Positions 24,451-33,049 of a stretch of DNA of 64,000 nucleotides are shown here, one piece after another. The DNA is from Pseudomonas fortuita (lineage in GTDB: Bacteria > Pseudomonadota > Gammaproteobacteria > Pseudomonadales > Pseudomonadaceae): assembly GCF_026898135.2 (NCBI RefSeq), contig NZ_CP114035.2, positions 1,343,501-1,407,500 on the forward strand, written 5' to 3'. The position numbers and the translations under genes are program-made. The notes under the pieces are model-generated. The model was not told the DNA's origin, did no database searches, and saw only the letters and a program-made list of their open reading frames with translations. Each line of letters opens with the position of its first letter. Within the stretch, counting starts at the first letter, position 1.

Positions 24451-25263
24451 TTACTTGCCTCCAAACAGTCGCGCGAAGAATCCTTGCTTCGGCACTTCGA
24501 TGAACCGCAGGGGCTTTTCTTTGCCCAGCAGGCGGTCGACGGTATCGCTGTACGCCTGGCCAGCGTCGCTCTGGTCGTCGAGGATGACCGGGATACCCTG
24601 GTTGGAAGCCTTGAGCACGGCCTGAGACTCGGGAATCACGCCCTTGAGCTTGATCGCCAGGATCTCTTCGACGTCGGCGATGCTCAGCATTTCGCCCTTT
24701 TCCACGCGCTCGGGGTGGTAACGGGTGATCAGCAGGTGTTCCTTGATGGGCTCTTCGCCTTTTTCGGAGCGACGCGATTTGCTCGACAGGATGCCCAGCA
24801 TGCGATCGGAGTCACGTACCGAGGACACTTCGGGGTTGGTGACCACAATGGCTTCGTCTGCGAAGTACATGGCCAGGTGTGCGCCTTTCTCGATACCGGC
24901 CGGCGAGTCGCAGATGACGTAGTCGAAGGTTTCCTTCAGCTCCATCAGCACCTTTTCCACGCCTTCCTGGGTCAGCGCGTCCTTGTCACGGGTCTGGCTG
25001 GCGGCCAGCACGAACAGGTTCTCAAGGCGCTTGTCCTTGATCAACGCCTGCTGGAGGTTGGCCTCGCCGTTGACCACGTTGACGAAGTCGTACACCACGC
25101 GGCGCTCGCAGCCCATGATCAGGTCGAGGTTACGCAGGCCCACGTCGAAGTCGACGATGACGGTCTTGTGGCCACGCAGTGCGAGGCCGGTACCAATGGC
25201 GGCGCTGGTGGTGGTCTTGCCCACACCCCCCTTGCCGGAAGTAACCACGAGAATCTTGGCCAA
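24451..25263 (-). CDS. minD: Septum-site determining ATPase MinD
   Basis: A 270-residue ParA/MinD ATPase: deviant Walker A GKGGVGKTT near the N-terminus, switch region VDFDVGLRNLDLIMGCERR, CDSPAGIE, and the C-terminal amphipathic membrane helix KQGFFARLFGGK. It recruits MinC to the membrane. The start codon is TTG (25263), preceded by AGGGGTG; the residues that follow (AKILVVTSGKGG) match the known MinD N-terminus, so the rare start seems real. A gap of 101 nt with a 16-bp palindrome separates it from minC. Confidence 0.97.
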   Translation of the reverse strand: MAKILVVTSGKGGVGKTTTSAAIGTGLALRGHKTVIVDFDVGLRNLDLIMGCERRVVYDFVNVVNGEANLQQALIKDKRLENLFVLAASQTRDKDALTQEGVEKVLMELKETFDYVICDSPAGIEKGAHLAMYFADEAIVVTNPEVSSVRDSDRMLGILSSKSRRSEKGEEPIKEHLLITRYHPERVEKGEMLSIADVEEILAIKLKGVIPESQAVLKASNQGIPVILDDQSDAGQAYSDTVDRLLGKEKPLRFIEVPKQGFFARLFGGK

Positions 25264-25286
25264 GGTGTTTCACCCCTAAAATAAGT

Positions 25287-25302
25287 CGGGACACGTGTCC
25301 CG
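25287..25302. promoter_or_regulatory. Perfect 16-bp palindrome between minC and minD
   Basis: CGGGACACGTGTCCCG lies 23 nt upstream of the minD TTG codon. It may be an operator for an internal promoter or an mRNA hairpin that sets the ratio of MinC to MinD. No known regulator is assigned. Confidence 0.5.
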
Positions 25303-25364
25303 GCAAAAAGCATAAAAACGGCAACAGTTAAAAAAGTTGCTCTGAAAATGACGGCAAGTATCCG

Positions 25365-26126
25365 TTAAAGACGGGTGATGTTCAACACATCACCGGACAG
25401 GCTGACTTGCACACCGGTGCCCCACAGAGGGTCGCGGCGCAGGTCTTCGCAAACCTTGTACTGGCCTGCGATGGAGACCATTTCGGCGGTCATCTGCTGG
25501 CAGAAGATACGCGCTTTGGTGTTGCCTTTGATGCCGGCCAGGGCGCGGCCGCGCATGGCGCCGTACACATGGATGTTGCCATCGGCCAGAAGTTCCGCGC
25601 CCGGGCTGACCGAGGCGGTAACGATCAGATCGCCACCTTGCGCGTAGATCTGCTGGCCGCCGCGCACTGGCGCGGTAATGATCCGGGTCGGGCGCACCTC
25701 GGGCTCGGGGGCGGGTGGTGGCACGGGGGCCGGCTCGGGTTTTTTGACAACCTCGGGTTCCGGCTCCAGCGGCCGCTCGCGGGCGCCGGACGGTGGCAGC
25801 ACCGGCAGGTCGATGGCGATGGCGGCTGCAATGTCCTCGATGCGATTGGCGCGGATGGCCAGGGTACGCAGGCCATGGTGGCGGCAGATACGCATCAAGC
25901 CTGGCAGGTCGATTGCCCCTTCGCCGGCCGGCAGCTTGTCCAGCGCCAGCACCAGTGGCGTATTGCTGAAGAAATTCGGTGCCTGGGCAACTTTGGCCGC
26001 CAGCTGGCGGTCGAGGCCCTCAAGGTCATTGCGCGCCAGTTCCAGCACTGTGATGGCGAGCATGCTGCCCTTGAGCTGGAACACGGAGGCGGTGTCGGGT
26101 GTGTGGTTTGGGCTCATGGTCTGCAT
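25365..26126 (-). CDS. minC: Septum formation inhibitor MinC
   Basis: A 253-residue MinC with an N-terminal FtsZ-inhibiting domain ([19 protein letters not shown]), a Pro/Glu-rich linker (residues about 120-145) and a C-terminal right-handed beta-helix domain that binds MinD ([36 protein letters not shown]). A second in-frame ATG three codons later (26117) is also possible; neither has a strong Shine-Dalgarno. It is first in the minCDE operon. Confidence 0.96.
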   Translation of the reverse strand: MQTMSPNHTPDTASVFQLKGSMLAITVLELARNDLEGLDRQLAAKVAQAPNFFSNTPLVLALDKLPAGEGAIDLPGLMRICRHHGLRTLAIRANRIEDIAAAIAIDLPVLPPSGARERPLEPEPEVVKKPEPAPVPPPAPEPEVRPTRIITAPVRGGQQIYAQGGDLIVTASVSPGAELLADGNIHVYGAMRGRALAGIKGNTKARIFCQQMTAEMVSIAGQYKVCEDLRRDPLWGTGVQVSLSGDVLNITRL

Positions 26127-26237
26127 AGACGGCTTGTTGCGAAAAAAGTGCCCTGATTTATAACGAGAACACCGGTTGCCCGCAACATACGCTGATCCGT
26201 TGTAGAATGCGCAGCCTTTGTCTTTCCGGAAGCTTCA

Positions 26238-27173
26238 ATGGAACGCCCGCGTTTTCGCCCCTATTTCCTTCACCCAAAGTTCTGGGGCCTGTGGCTGGGC
26301 CTGGGCCTGCTGTGGCTGGTGGTCCAGTTGCCGTACCGGGTCCTGTTGAAAGCCGGTGCCGCGTTGGGGGCCGTGATGTATTGCTTTGCCGGCGAGCGTC
26401 GGCGCATTGCCGCCCGCAACCTAGAGCTGTGCTTCCCGGAGCTGTCGGTCGACGAACGGCGCCGTTTGCTCAAGGCCAACTTCGCTTCTACCGGTATCGC
26501 CTTCTTCGAAATGGCCATGAGCTGGTGGTGGCCCAAGGCCAGGCTGGCGCGCCTGGCCCATATCGAGGGGCTGGAGCACTTGCAGGCCGCCCAGCAGGCG
26601 GGGCAGGGCGCCATCCTCATGGCCGTGCACTTTACCACCCTGGAAATCGGCGCCGCGCTGCTGGGCCAGCAGCACACCATCGACGGCATGTATCGTGAGC
26701 ACGGCAATGCGCTGTTCGACTTCATCCAGCGCAGCGGCCGCGAGCGGCATAACCTCGATTCGCTGGCGGTGGAGCGCGAGGACGTGCGCGGCATGCTCAA
26801 GCTGCTGCGTTCGGGCCGGGCGATCTGGTACGCACCGGACCAGGACTACGGGGCCAAGCAGAGCATTTTCGTGCCGCTGTTCGGCATCCCGGCGGCGACG
26901 GTAACCGCCACCACCAAGTTCGCCCGATTGGGCAAGGCACAGGTGATTCCGTTCACCCAGAAGCGCCTGGAGGATGGCAGCGGCTATCGTCTGGTCATCC
27001 ACCCGCCGTTGGCGGACTTTCCCGGCGAAAGCGAAGAGGCCGACTGCCTGCGCATCAACCAGTGGGTCGAGCGTGTGTTGCGCGAGTGCCCCGAGCAGTA
27101 CCTGTGGGCGCACCGCCGGTTCAAGTCGCGGCCCGAGGGTGCGCCGCGGCTGTATGACAAGAAAAAGCGCTGA
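26238..27173 (+). CDS. Lipid A biosynthesis late acyltransferase (LpxL/HtrB family)
   Basis: A 311-residue inner-membrane acyltransferase that adds a secondary acyl chain to lipid A. It has one N-terminal transmembrane helix (FWGLWLGLGLLWLVVQLPYR) and the H-x4-E catalytic dyad in VHFTTLE, then WYAPDQDYG and the terminal LWAHRRFKSRPEG stretch, all typical. It is divergent from minC. Pseudomonads carry several HtrB paralogues, so the acyl chain and position cannot be fixed from the sequence. Confidence 0.93.
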   Translation: MERPRFRPYFLHPKFWGLWLGLGLLWLVVQLPYRVLLKAGAALGAVMYCFAGERRRIAARNLELCFPELSVDERRRLLKANFASTGIAFFEMAMSWWWPKARLARLAHIEGLEHLQAAQQAGQGAILMAVHFTTLEIGAALLGQQHTIDGMYREHGNALFDFIQRSGRERHNLDSLAVEREDVRGMLKLLRSGRAIWYAPDQDYGAKQSIFVPLFGIPAATVTATTKFARLGKAQVIPFTQKRLEDGSGYRLVIHPPLADFPGESEEADCLRINQWVERVLRECPEQYLWAHRRFKSRPEGAPRLYDKKKR

Positions 27174-27190
27174 AATTTTTGCTGTGAGTG

Positions 27191-27289
27191 CCGGCCCCTC
27201 GCGGGGCAAGCCCGCTCCCACGGGTTTTCTACACGGCCTGAGGGAGCAGGGATACCTGTGGAAGTGGGCTTGCCCCGCGAAGAGGCCGG
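27191..27289. repeat. REPIN
   Basis: Inverted units 27191-27224 and 27255-27289 of the CGCGGGGCAAGCCCGCTCCCAC type lie between the acyltransferase and patatin genes. Confidence 0.88.
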
Positions 27290-27319
27290 TACTGACAAAG
27301 TGAATCCAGGAAGGAAGCC

Positions 27320-28468
27320 ATGGCCCCACCCCCGGTAACCGGTCTTATCCTTTCTGGCGGCGGCGCCCGCGCCGCCTATCAGGTCGGCGTATTGGCCGGC
27401 ATCGCCGAGCTGCTGCCCGCCGGCGCACATAATCCGTTCCCGGTCATCGTCGGCACCTCTGCCGGTGCCATCAATGCCGTCACCCTGGCCAGCGGCGCCA
27501 CCCACTTCAACGACGCCGTGCAGCGGCTAACCGCCTTCTGGCAGAACTTTCGCAGCCATCTGGTCATCCGCAGCGACTGGCCCGGTGTAGTCCGTCAGGC
27601 CAGCCGTTTTGTCGGCCACAGCCTGCTGGGGCTGGGCGGCCAGGCGCCAGTAGCGCTGCTGGACAGCAGCCCGTTGCGCAGCCTGCTGGAGGCACACCTG
27701 AACCTGGATGGCATCGGCCATTCCCTGGCCGCCGAGCAGTTGCACGCGGTGGCCGTCACCGCCTTTGGCTACGAGTCTGGCCAAGCGGTCACCTTCTACC
27801 AAGGGCGCGGCACCATCGAAGCCTGGCTGCGCCACCGCCGCATCGGTGTGCCCACGCCATTGACCATCGACCACCTGCTGGCCAGCGCGGCCATTCCACT
27901 GCTGTTTGCCCCGGTGCAGCTGGGCGACGAATTCTACGGTGATGGCGCGGTGCGCCAGTCAGCGCCGATCAGCCCAGCCCTGCACCTGGGTGCCAGCCGG
28001 GTGCTGGTGGTCGGGGTCAGCGGCAACCCGCAGCGGCCAGCGCCGCCCTTGCCCACTCAGCGCGTGTTCAGCGGGCAGCAGCCCAGCCTGGCGCAGATTG
28101 GTGGGCACTTGCTTAACAGCACGTTCATCGACAGCCTGGAAGACGATATCGAGCTGCTGCAGCGGCTGAACCACCTGAGCCGGCTGCTGCCGGCGCATCT
28201 GGATGCCCGGCGCCTGGGGCTGGCCCCAGTCGAGGTGCTGGTGGTAGCCCCCAGCCAGCCGTTGGATGAGATCGCCGCCCGGCACCGGCGTGAGCTCCCG
28301 GCGGCGTTGCGCCTGTTCCTGCGTGGGCCAGGGGCGACCCGCACCAGCGGGGCGGGGGTGTTGAGCTATCTGCTGTTCGAGGCCAGCTATTGCAGTGAGC
28401 TGATCGAACTGGGGCGCAAGGATGCCCTGGCCAAGAAGCGGGAGCTGTGTCAGTTCCTCGGAATTTAA
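27320..28468 (+). CDS. Patatin-like phospholipase
   Basis: A 382-residue patatin-family lipid acyl hydrolase. The oxyanion motif GGGARAAYQVG is at residue 13, the nucleophile is in GTSAGA and the catalytic Asp in DGAVR, giving a complete Ser-Asp dyad. No signal peptide is seen. It probably deacylates phospholipids at the inner membrane. It is convergent with mlaA across a REPIN. Confidence 0.92.
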   Translation: MAPPPVTGLILSGGGARAAYQVGVLAGIAELLPAGAHNPFPVIVGTSAGAINAVTLASGATHFNDAVQRLTAFWQNFRSHLVIRSDWPGVVRQASRFVGHSLLGLGGQAPVALLDSSPLRSLLEAHLNLDGIGHSLAAEQLHAVAVTAFGYESGQAVTFYQGRGTIEAWLRHRRIGVPTPLTIDHLLASAAIPLLFAPVQLGDEFYGDGAVRQSAPISPALHLGASRVLVVGVSGNPQRPAPPLPTQRVFSGQQPSLAQIGGHLLNSTFIDSLEDDIELLQRLNHLSRLLPAHLDARRLGLAPVEVLVVAPSQPLDEIAARHRRELPAALRLFLRGPGATRTSGAGVLSYLLFEASYCSELIELGRKDALAKKRELCQFLGI

Positions 28469-28481
28469 TGTTGCCTGTACC

Positions 28482-28573
28482 GGCCTCATCGCCGGCAAGC
28501 CAGCGCCCACAGGATTACCACAGCCTTGGGCATTGTGCGCAGCTGTGGGCGCTGGCTTGCCGGCGATCGGGCC
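28482..28573. repeat. REPIN between convergent genes
   Basis: Units 28482-28512 and 28543-28573 are inverted copies of the CGCCGGCAAGCCAGCGCCCAC type. The element fills the 114-nt gap between patatin and mlaA and can terminate both. Confidence 0.9.
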
Positions 28574-28582
28574 GCAGCAGGT

Positions 28583-29410
28583 TTACTCCGCTATCTGCAA
28601 CTTGCGCGCCTGGGTGTACACATACCGCACTTTCTCGTATTCGAAAGGCGAGTTCAGCTGGCCATAGCGGAAGTTGGTGGAGTAGCGCTTGTCCACCACG
28701 CGCAGCGCGAAGATTTCCGGGTGGTCGGTGCTGGCTTCGGCCACGTTCAGGTAATTGATCGCCTGCTCGCCGGCATAGTCCACCACCAGCCCGGTGGTAT
28801 CGCGCAGGTTCGATGGCCCCAGCAGCGGCAGCATCAGGTACGGCCCCTCCGGTACGCCATAGAAGCCCAGGGTCTGGCCAAAGTCCTCGCTCTGGCGCGG
28901 CAGGCCCATGCTGGTCGCCGGGTCCCATAGCCCACCCACGCCGATGAGGGTGTTGAACATCAGCCGTGCCGTGATCTCGGCCGAGCGCTTGGGCTTGAGC
29001 TGCAACACGCTATTGAGCAGGTTTGGCACGTCGCCGAGGTTGTTAAAGAAGTTGCTCACCCCCGTGCGCACGAAGCGTGGCGTGACGTACTGGTACCCAT
29101 TCACCAGTGGCAGCAGCACCCACTGGTCTAGCCGGTAGTTGAAGTGATACACGCGCCGGTTGATCGACTCCAGCGGGTCGTACACGTTCAGTGCTTCCAG
29201 GGTTGAACGCTCGAACTCGCGCTGGTCCAGCCCCGGGTTGAATTTCAGCTCGCGCAGCGGGTCGATGAAACCATCGGCTTCGGGCACCAGTGGAGCGGTA
29301 CCGATCACCTGCGGGTCGGCCTCGACCACGCTGGCCCGGGGCGCGGTCTCGGCGGCCAGGGTGTGGCCAGCGGCAAGCAAGGCAGTGGCGAAGAGGAGTT
29401 TGTTAACCAC
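28583..29410 (-). CDS. mlaA: MlaA/VacJ family phospholipid-transport protein
   Basis: A 275-residue MlaA, the outer-membrane part of the Mla system that removes mislocalised phospholipids from the outer leaflet. Family landmarks are YDPLESINRRVYHFN, FVRTGVSNFFNNL, ARLMFNTLIGVGGLWDPA and GPSNLRDTTG. The start is GTG at 29410, preceded by GGAG, and overlaps the stop of the upstream hydrolase gene by 8 nt. The signal peptide (LLFATALLAAGHTLAAE) has no lipobox Cys, unlike E. coli MlaA, so the protein is probably not lipidated. Confidence 0.92.
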   Translation of the reverse strand: MVNKLLFATALLAAGHTLAAETAPRASVVEADPQVIGTAPLVPEADGFIDPLRELKFNPGLDQREFERSTLEALNVYDPLESINRRVYHFNYRLDQWVLLPLVNGYQYVTPRFVRTGVSNFFNNLGDVPNLLNSVLQLKPKRSAEITARLMFNTLIGVGGLWDPATSMGLPRQSEDFGQTLGFYGVPEGPYLMLPLLGPSNLRDTTGLVVDYAGEQAINYLNVAEASTDHPEIFALRVVDKRYSTNFRYGQLNSPFEYEKVRYVYTQARKLQIAE

Positions 29411-30701
29411 GGAAGAACTCCAGCATGGCGTCACTGTTGACGCGATAGTTGAGGTTGCCGCAATGGCCGCCATGGGGGTAGAGGGTCAGCCGGTCACCGA
29501 ACACCTTGCGCAGGAAACCGATGTCGCCCGGGCCGAGAATGACATCGTCGGCGTTGTGCATCACGGCGATCTTGTCACTGTCACGCAGGTAGTCTTCCAG
29601 GGCATACAGGCTGGTCTGGTTGACCAGTTGCAAGATGCTGTTGCCATCGGTGCGGGCGCGCCACATGGGGATTACCTGTTCGGTCATGTAGCAGTCAAAG
29701 TCGCATTGCAGGGCACGCTTGAAAAACGGCGTGAGGCTGCTGCCTTCGGTGATCGGGAACTTCGGCGGAATGATCAGGCCGCGGCGGTTGATCAGGTCGG
29801 AAGTGAAGGCGATGTCCGCTGCCGAGAACCGGAACGAAGTGCCGATCAGCATGGCCATCTGTTCGTTGGACAGGTGCTGTTTCGACTGCTGGAAGTCATA
29901 AAGCAGGGCGTCGTTCAGGTCGATGTAGCCTTTGTCCTGGAAGTAGCGCGTCAGTTTGGTCAGCATCAGCTCATAGAAGGTGGTACTGCGATCGATGCCT
30001 TTGACCTGGGTCTGCACCAGTTTGTCCAGGTTGTTGATCGAGGTGTACAGGTTGACCGGCGGGTTCAGCAGCAGCACGCGCTTGAAGTTGAAACTGCGGC
30101 GGGTTTCGTCCAGGTGGCTGACGAACGCGGCGTCGAGCGCACCCAGGCTGTAGCCGGTGAGGTAGAAATCGCTGACCGGCAGGCGTGGATGCTGGGCGCG
30201 CACGGCCTGCATTACCCGGTACATGTCCTCGGCGTCTTCCCGGCTGACGCCGGGGGTGGCAAAGCGTGACGCGGCGCTCATGAAGTCGTAGCTGGTGGGC
30301 GACGACAGTTGCACCACGTGGAAGCCGGCCTGGTAGAACAGCTTTTTCAGGTATTCGTTGATGCTGCTGGTGTACGGTGCGCCGGTGCCGGCAATAATGA
30401 AGATAAGCGGCGCTTCGCGGTCTTGGCGGGCCAGGCGGTATTTGAGCTTTTTCACGGCCCAGAAATTGTCGGGCAACGTGAATTCACGCTCGGGGCGCAG
30501 GTTGAGGCTGTAGTCCGACTGGGTAATGTCCTCGTCGCTGGGCAGGGTAGGCCGCTGATCCGGCGGCGTGGTGGCGATGGTCGCCTCGAACGGGTTGGTC
30601 AAGGGGTAGCCGTAGCTGGCAGCGTCGATATCCCGCGCTGAAGCGGCCACCGCCATGAGCAGGCTACCCAGCAGGGCAGCGAGGCGCAAAGATCGATGCA
30701 T
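29403..30701 (-). CDS. Exported alpha/beta-hydrolase of unknown substrate, coupled to mlaA
   Basis: A 432-residue protein with a signal peptide (LAALLGSLLMAVAASA). The alpha/beta-hydrolase core has IFIIAGTGAPY (oxyanion strand) and the nucleophile elbow LTGYSLGAL (S185); an Asp in MHNADDVI and the His in PHGGHCGN near the C-terminus could complete the triad. The start ATG (30701) follows a G-rich ribosome site. The stop overlaps the start of mlaA by 8 nt, so the two are translationally coupled, which suggests a role in outer-membrane lipid handling. Some database entries label similar proteins as kinases, which the sequence does not support. Confidence 0.85.
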   Translation of the reverse strand: MHRSLRLAALLGSLLMAVAASARDIDAASYGYPLTNPFEATIATTPPDQRPTLPSDEDITQSDYSLNLRPEREFTLPDNFWAVKKLKYRLARQDREAPLIFIIAGTGAPYTSSINEYLKKLFYQAGFHVVQLSSPTSYDFMSAASRFATPGVSREDAEDMYRVMQAVRAQHPRLPVSDFYLTGYSLGALDAAFVSHLDETRRSFNFKRVLLLNPPVNLYTSINNLDKLVQTQVKGIDRSTTFYELMLTKLTRYFQDKGYIDLNDALLYDFQQSKQHLSNEQMAMLIGTSFRFSAADIAFTSDLINRRGLIIPPKFPITEGSSLTPFFKRALQCDFDCYMTEQVIPMWRARTDGNSILQLVNQTSLYALEDYLRDSDKIAVMHNADDVILGPGDIGFLRKVFGDRLTLYPHGGHCGNLNYRVNSDAMLEFFRG

Positions 30702-30891
30702 GTAATCCCCCAAAAGAACGCAAGGTCGAGCAGTGTGCAGGCTAGGACCACAGCCAACCGGGCAAAGTTGCCAGTTGCGGTGGCCTTTGGTGTGCTTGTT
30801 ATTTGCAACATAGCTGCAGGGTTGTGATTTTGCCTTACAACCGGGCATAAGCGATCATGGATGCTTTCGATTACCGCTATTGGAGAACAGG

Positions 30892-31260
30892 ATGTCTCGT
30901 TCAGTGCCGGCTGCGCTGCTCTTGCTGTTTCTGGGGCTGTGGCTCGCTGCCAGTTATGGCGTGCGTTATGGGCTGATGGAGGATGGCCAGTGGGTAGGGC
31001 TGTGCACATTGCCTGCGGCGTACTGGCAGTGCGAGGTGCGCTCGCTGCTGGGGCTAGGCATTCACCACCAGGTGCTGGCCTGGGGCGGGCTGGGCCTGGC
31101 GCTGCTGTCGCAGTTCGTGCCTGCGCGGGCCGGCTGGTGGCTGGCGGTGTTGGCATTGGTATTCGCGGTGCCGGCGCTGGTGCTGTATACCGCCAGCATT
31201 GCCGTGTTTGCGCTGGTGTTGGCGGGGTTGCGCCTGGTCAGGAGACCGCAGCAAGGCTGA
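30892..31260 (+). CDS. Small polytopic membrane protein of unknown function
   Basis: A 122-residue hydrophobic protein with three to four transmembrane helices (AALLLLFLGLWLAASYGV, LAWGGLGLALLSQFV, WWLAVLALVFAVPALVLY and IAVFALVLAGLRLV). GGAG lies 8 nt before the ATG. It is divergent from the hydrolase/mlaA operon and convergent with the GH17 gene. I do not recognise a family. Confidence 0.8.
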   Translation: MSRSVPAALLLLFLGLWLAASYGVRYGLMEDGQWVGLCTLPAAYWQCEVRSLLGLGIHHQVLAWGGLGLALLSQFVPARAGWWLAVLALVFAVPALVLYTASIAVFALVLAGLRLVRRPQQG

Positions 31261-31286
31261 CAGGGGCGCGAAGCGGCCCCCGGGCA

Positions 31287-32852
31287 TCAAGCCTGGCGCA
31301 CCCGCAAGCTGCGCCACAATGCGGCTGTCATCAGCACACTCACCACCGCCCAACCCCAGGCCTGCTGGTTTTCCAGCCCTTCCACGAACAACTGCGGCGC
31401 CACCCCGGCCCCGACAATGAACGCGAGCAACGCCACCTCCGCCCGCCGCGCGGGCACCGGCCACAGCACATACACCAGCGCCGGCAACGCCAGCGCGGCG
31501 CTGGGGAAGCTGCGGTAGCGCGGGTCGAACACCATTGCCAGCATGCTCACCGCCGCGGCAAAGCCCGCCGCCAGCAACAGCCAGCCGGCCCGCGCCTGCA
31601 GCCAGGCGAACAAGCGCACGCGCCAACCGGCACGCTGCGCCAACGCCAGCAGCGCATGGGCCAGCACCAGCACGTTCAGCCCGGCCAGTGCAACGGCCCA
31701 CAGCCACTCCCCGGCAAAGCGTGCATGGGTGCGCATCAGCTCGCCCCACAGCCCCAGGCAACCCGCGCCAAACGCCGCCAGCAATGGCAGCAACAAGGCA
31801 GCCTGCGGGCTGGCGGGGCGCCCGGCAAGCAACAACATGCCCGCCATCAACAGTGCACTGGCCAGCAACCACTGCGGCCAGTCCTGCAGGTTGCTGACCG
31901 GCCCCTCCAGTATGCCCTTGTCCTGCCGGTCGGCATCGTAAAGCCCCCAGTAACCGCCTACCGCCCCTTCATTGGCACGCTTCCATGGCTGGTCGAACGC
32001 TTCGATCAGGTTGTAGTGCCAGCCGTTGCTTTCGGCCAAGGTTACAAAACCGCGGATGAAGCGCGCCTCGTTGACGCGGCTGGGTACGGCGGTCTCGCGC
32101 TGGCGGCCTTCGCTGGGCCAGCCGGTTTCGCCAATCAGGATGTCCTTGGGCGCAAAGCGCGTGCCGAATACCCGCCGCACATCGGCGACGTGGGCCAGTG
32201 CATCGTCAATGCCGCGCGGGTCGTCTTCCCAGTAGGGCAGCAGGTGTATGGTCAAAAAATCCACCGCCGGCGCCACCTGCGGGTGCTGCAGCCAGAACTC
32301 CCACACATCCGCGTAGGTCACGGGCACCTTGACCTGGCTTTTCACCCGGGCGATCAGCTTGGCCAGGTGCGCGCCGGTAACTTCTTTGCGCAGCAATGTC
32401 TCGTTGCCCACGATTACCGCGCTGACCACATCGGGGTTGGCGTTGGCGGCGGCGATCAGCAAGTCGATTTCCCGGTCGGTGTCGGCCGGGTGAGCGTTCA
32501 CCCAGGCGCCCAGCATCACTTTCAGCCCATGCTTGCGGGCCAGCGCCGGGATGGCCTCAAGGCCGGTCATGGAATAGGTGCGGATGCACTGGAAACGCTC
32601 AGCCAGCAAGGCAAGGTCGGCGTCCATCCGTGCCGGGCGCAGGCGAAACGGCTGGTCATACGGCGACTGGTCCTTGTCGAACGGCGTGTACGACGCGCAT
32701 TGCAACTTGTGCGTCGGGCTGGCCGCATCGGGCAGGTGCACCGGCTTGCCAAGCCCGTACCAGAGCCCGGCGAGCCCGGCCAGGGCCAGCAGGCAGGCAA
32801 GCAGGTAAAGCGGCAGCAACAGGCGGGCAGAACTGGGCATCGGGCGGTCCAT
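31287..32852 (-). CDS. Membrane-anchored GH17 beta-(1,3)-glucanosyltransferase
   Basis: A 521-residue protein: one N-terminal membrane helix, a periplasmic glycoside hydrolase family 17 domain, then about seven transmembrane helices from residue about 335. The general acid is in VIVGNETL (E151) and the nucleophile in ILIGETGWPSEG (E242). Pseudomonad GH17 enzymes of this type elongate or branch beta-(1,3)-glucans, probably osmoregulated periplasmic or cyclic glucans. The ATG at 32852 is used; the frame continues upstream to a TTG at 32864. Confidence 0.88.
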   Translation of the reverse strand: MDRPMPSSARLLLPLYLLACLLALAGLAGLWYGLGKPVHLPDAASPTHKLQCASYTPFDKDQSPYDQPFRLRPARMDADLALLAERFQCIRTYSMTGLEAIPALARKHGLKVMLGAWVNAHPADTDREIDLLIAAANANPDVVSAVIVGNETLLRKEVTGAHLAKLIARVKSQVKVPVTYADVWEFWLQHPQVAPAVDFLTIHLLPYWEDDPRGIDDALAHVADVRRVFGTRFAPKDILIGETGWPSEGRQRETAVPSRVNEARFIRGFVTLAESNGWHYNLIEAFDQPWKRANEGAVGGYWGLYDADRQDKGILEGPVSNLQDWPQWLLASALLMAGMLLLAGRPASPQAALLLPLLAAFGAGCLGLWGELMRTHARFAGEWLWAVALAGLNVLVLAHALLALAQRAGWRVRLFAWLQARAGWLLLAAGFAAAVSMLAMVFDPRYRSFPSAALALPALVYVLWPVPARRAEVALLAFIVGAGVAPQLFVEGLENQQAWGWAVVSVLMTAALWRSLRVRQA

Positions 32853-33049
32853 CGTCAGGCGCAAAAGGGTAGATAGTAGCCCGGCGCCAAAGCTTTGGCA
32901 TGCAAGGATCGCGCAGGCGGGTGTAGGCCAATGACGCTAATGGCACAGTGCTGTCGCATATGGGGCGGGTGCAGGTCGCTGCTGGATCAGGTCGACCTGT
33001 ATTGCAGGCAGATGATGCAATCTCCAAGACCTGACGAGGGGATGCTTTG

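Noticed and set aside
29403..30701. Calling this gene a serine/threonine protein kinase.
   Set aside because: There is no kinase motif; the GxSxG elbow, signal peptide and terminal His indicate an exported alpha/beta-hydrolase.
32940..32957. TGGCAC followed by TGTCGC as a sigma-54 promoter for the betaine-binding protein gene.
   Set aside because: The GG and GC elements are not 10 bp apart and the -12 box does not match.
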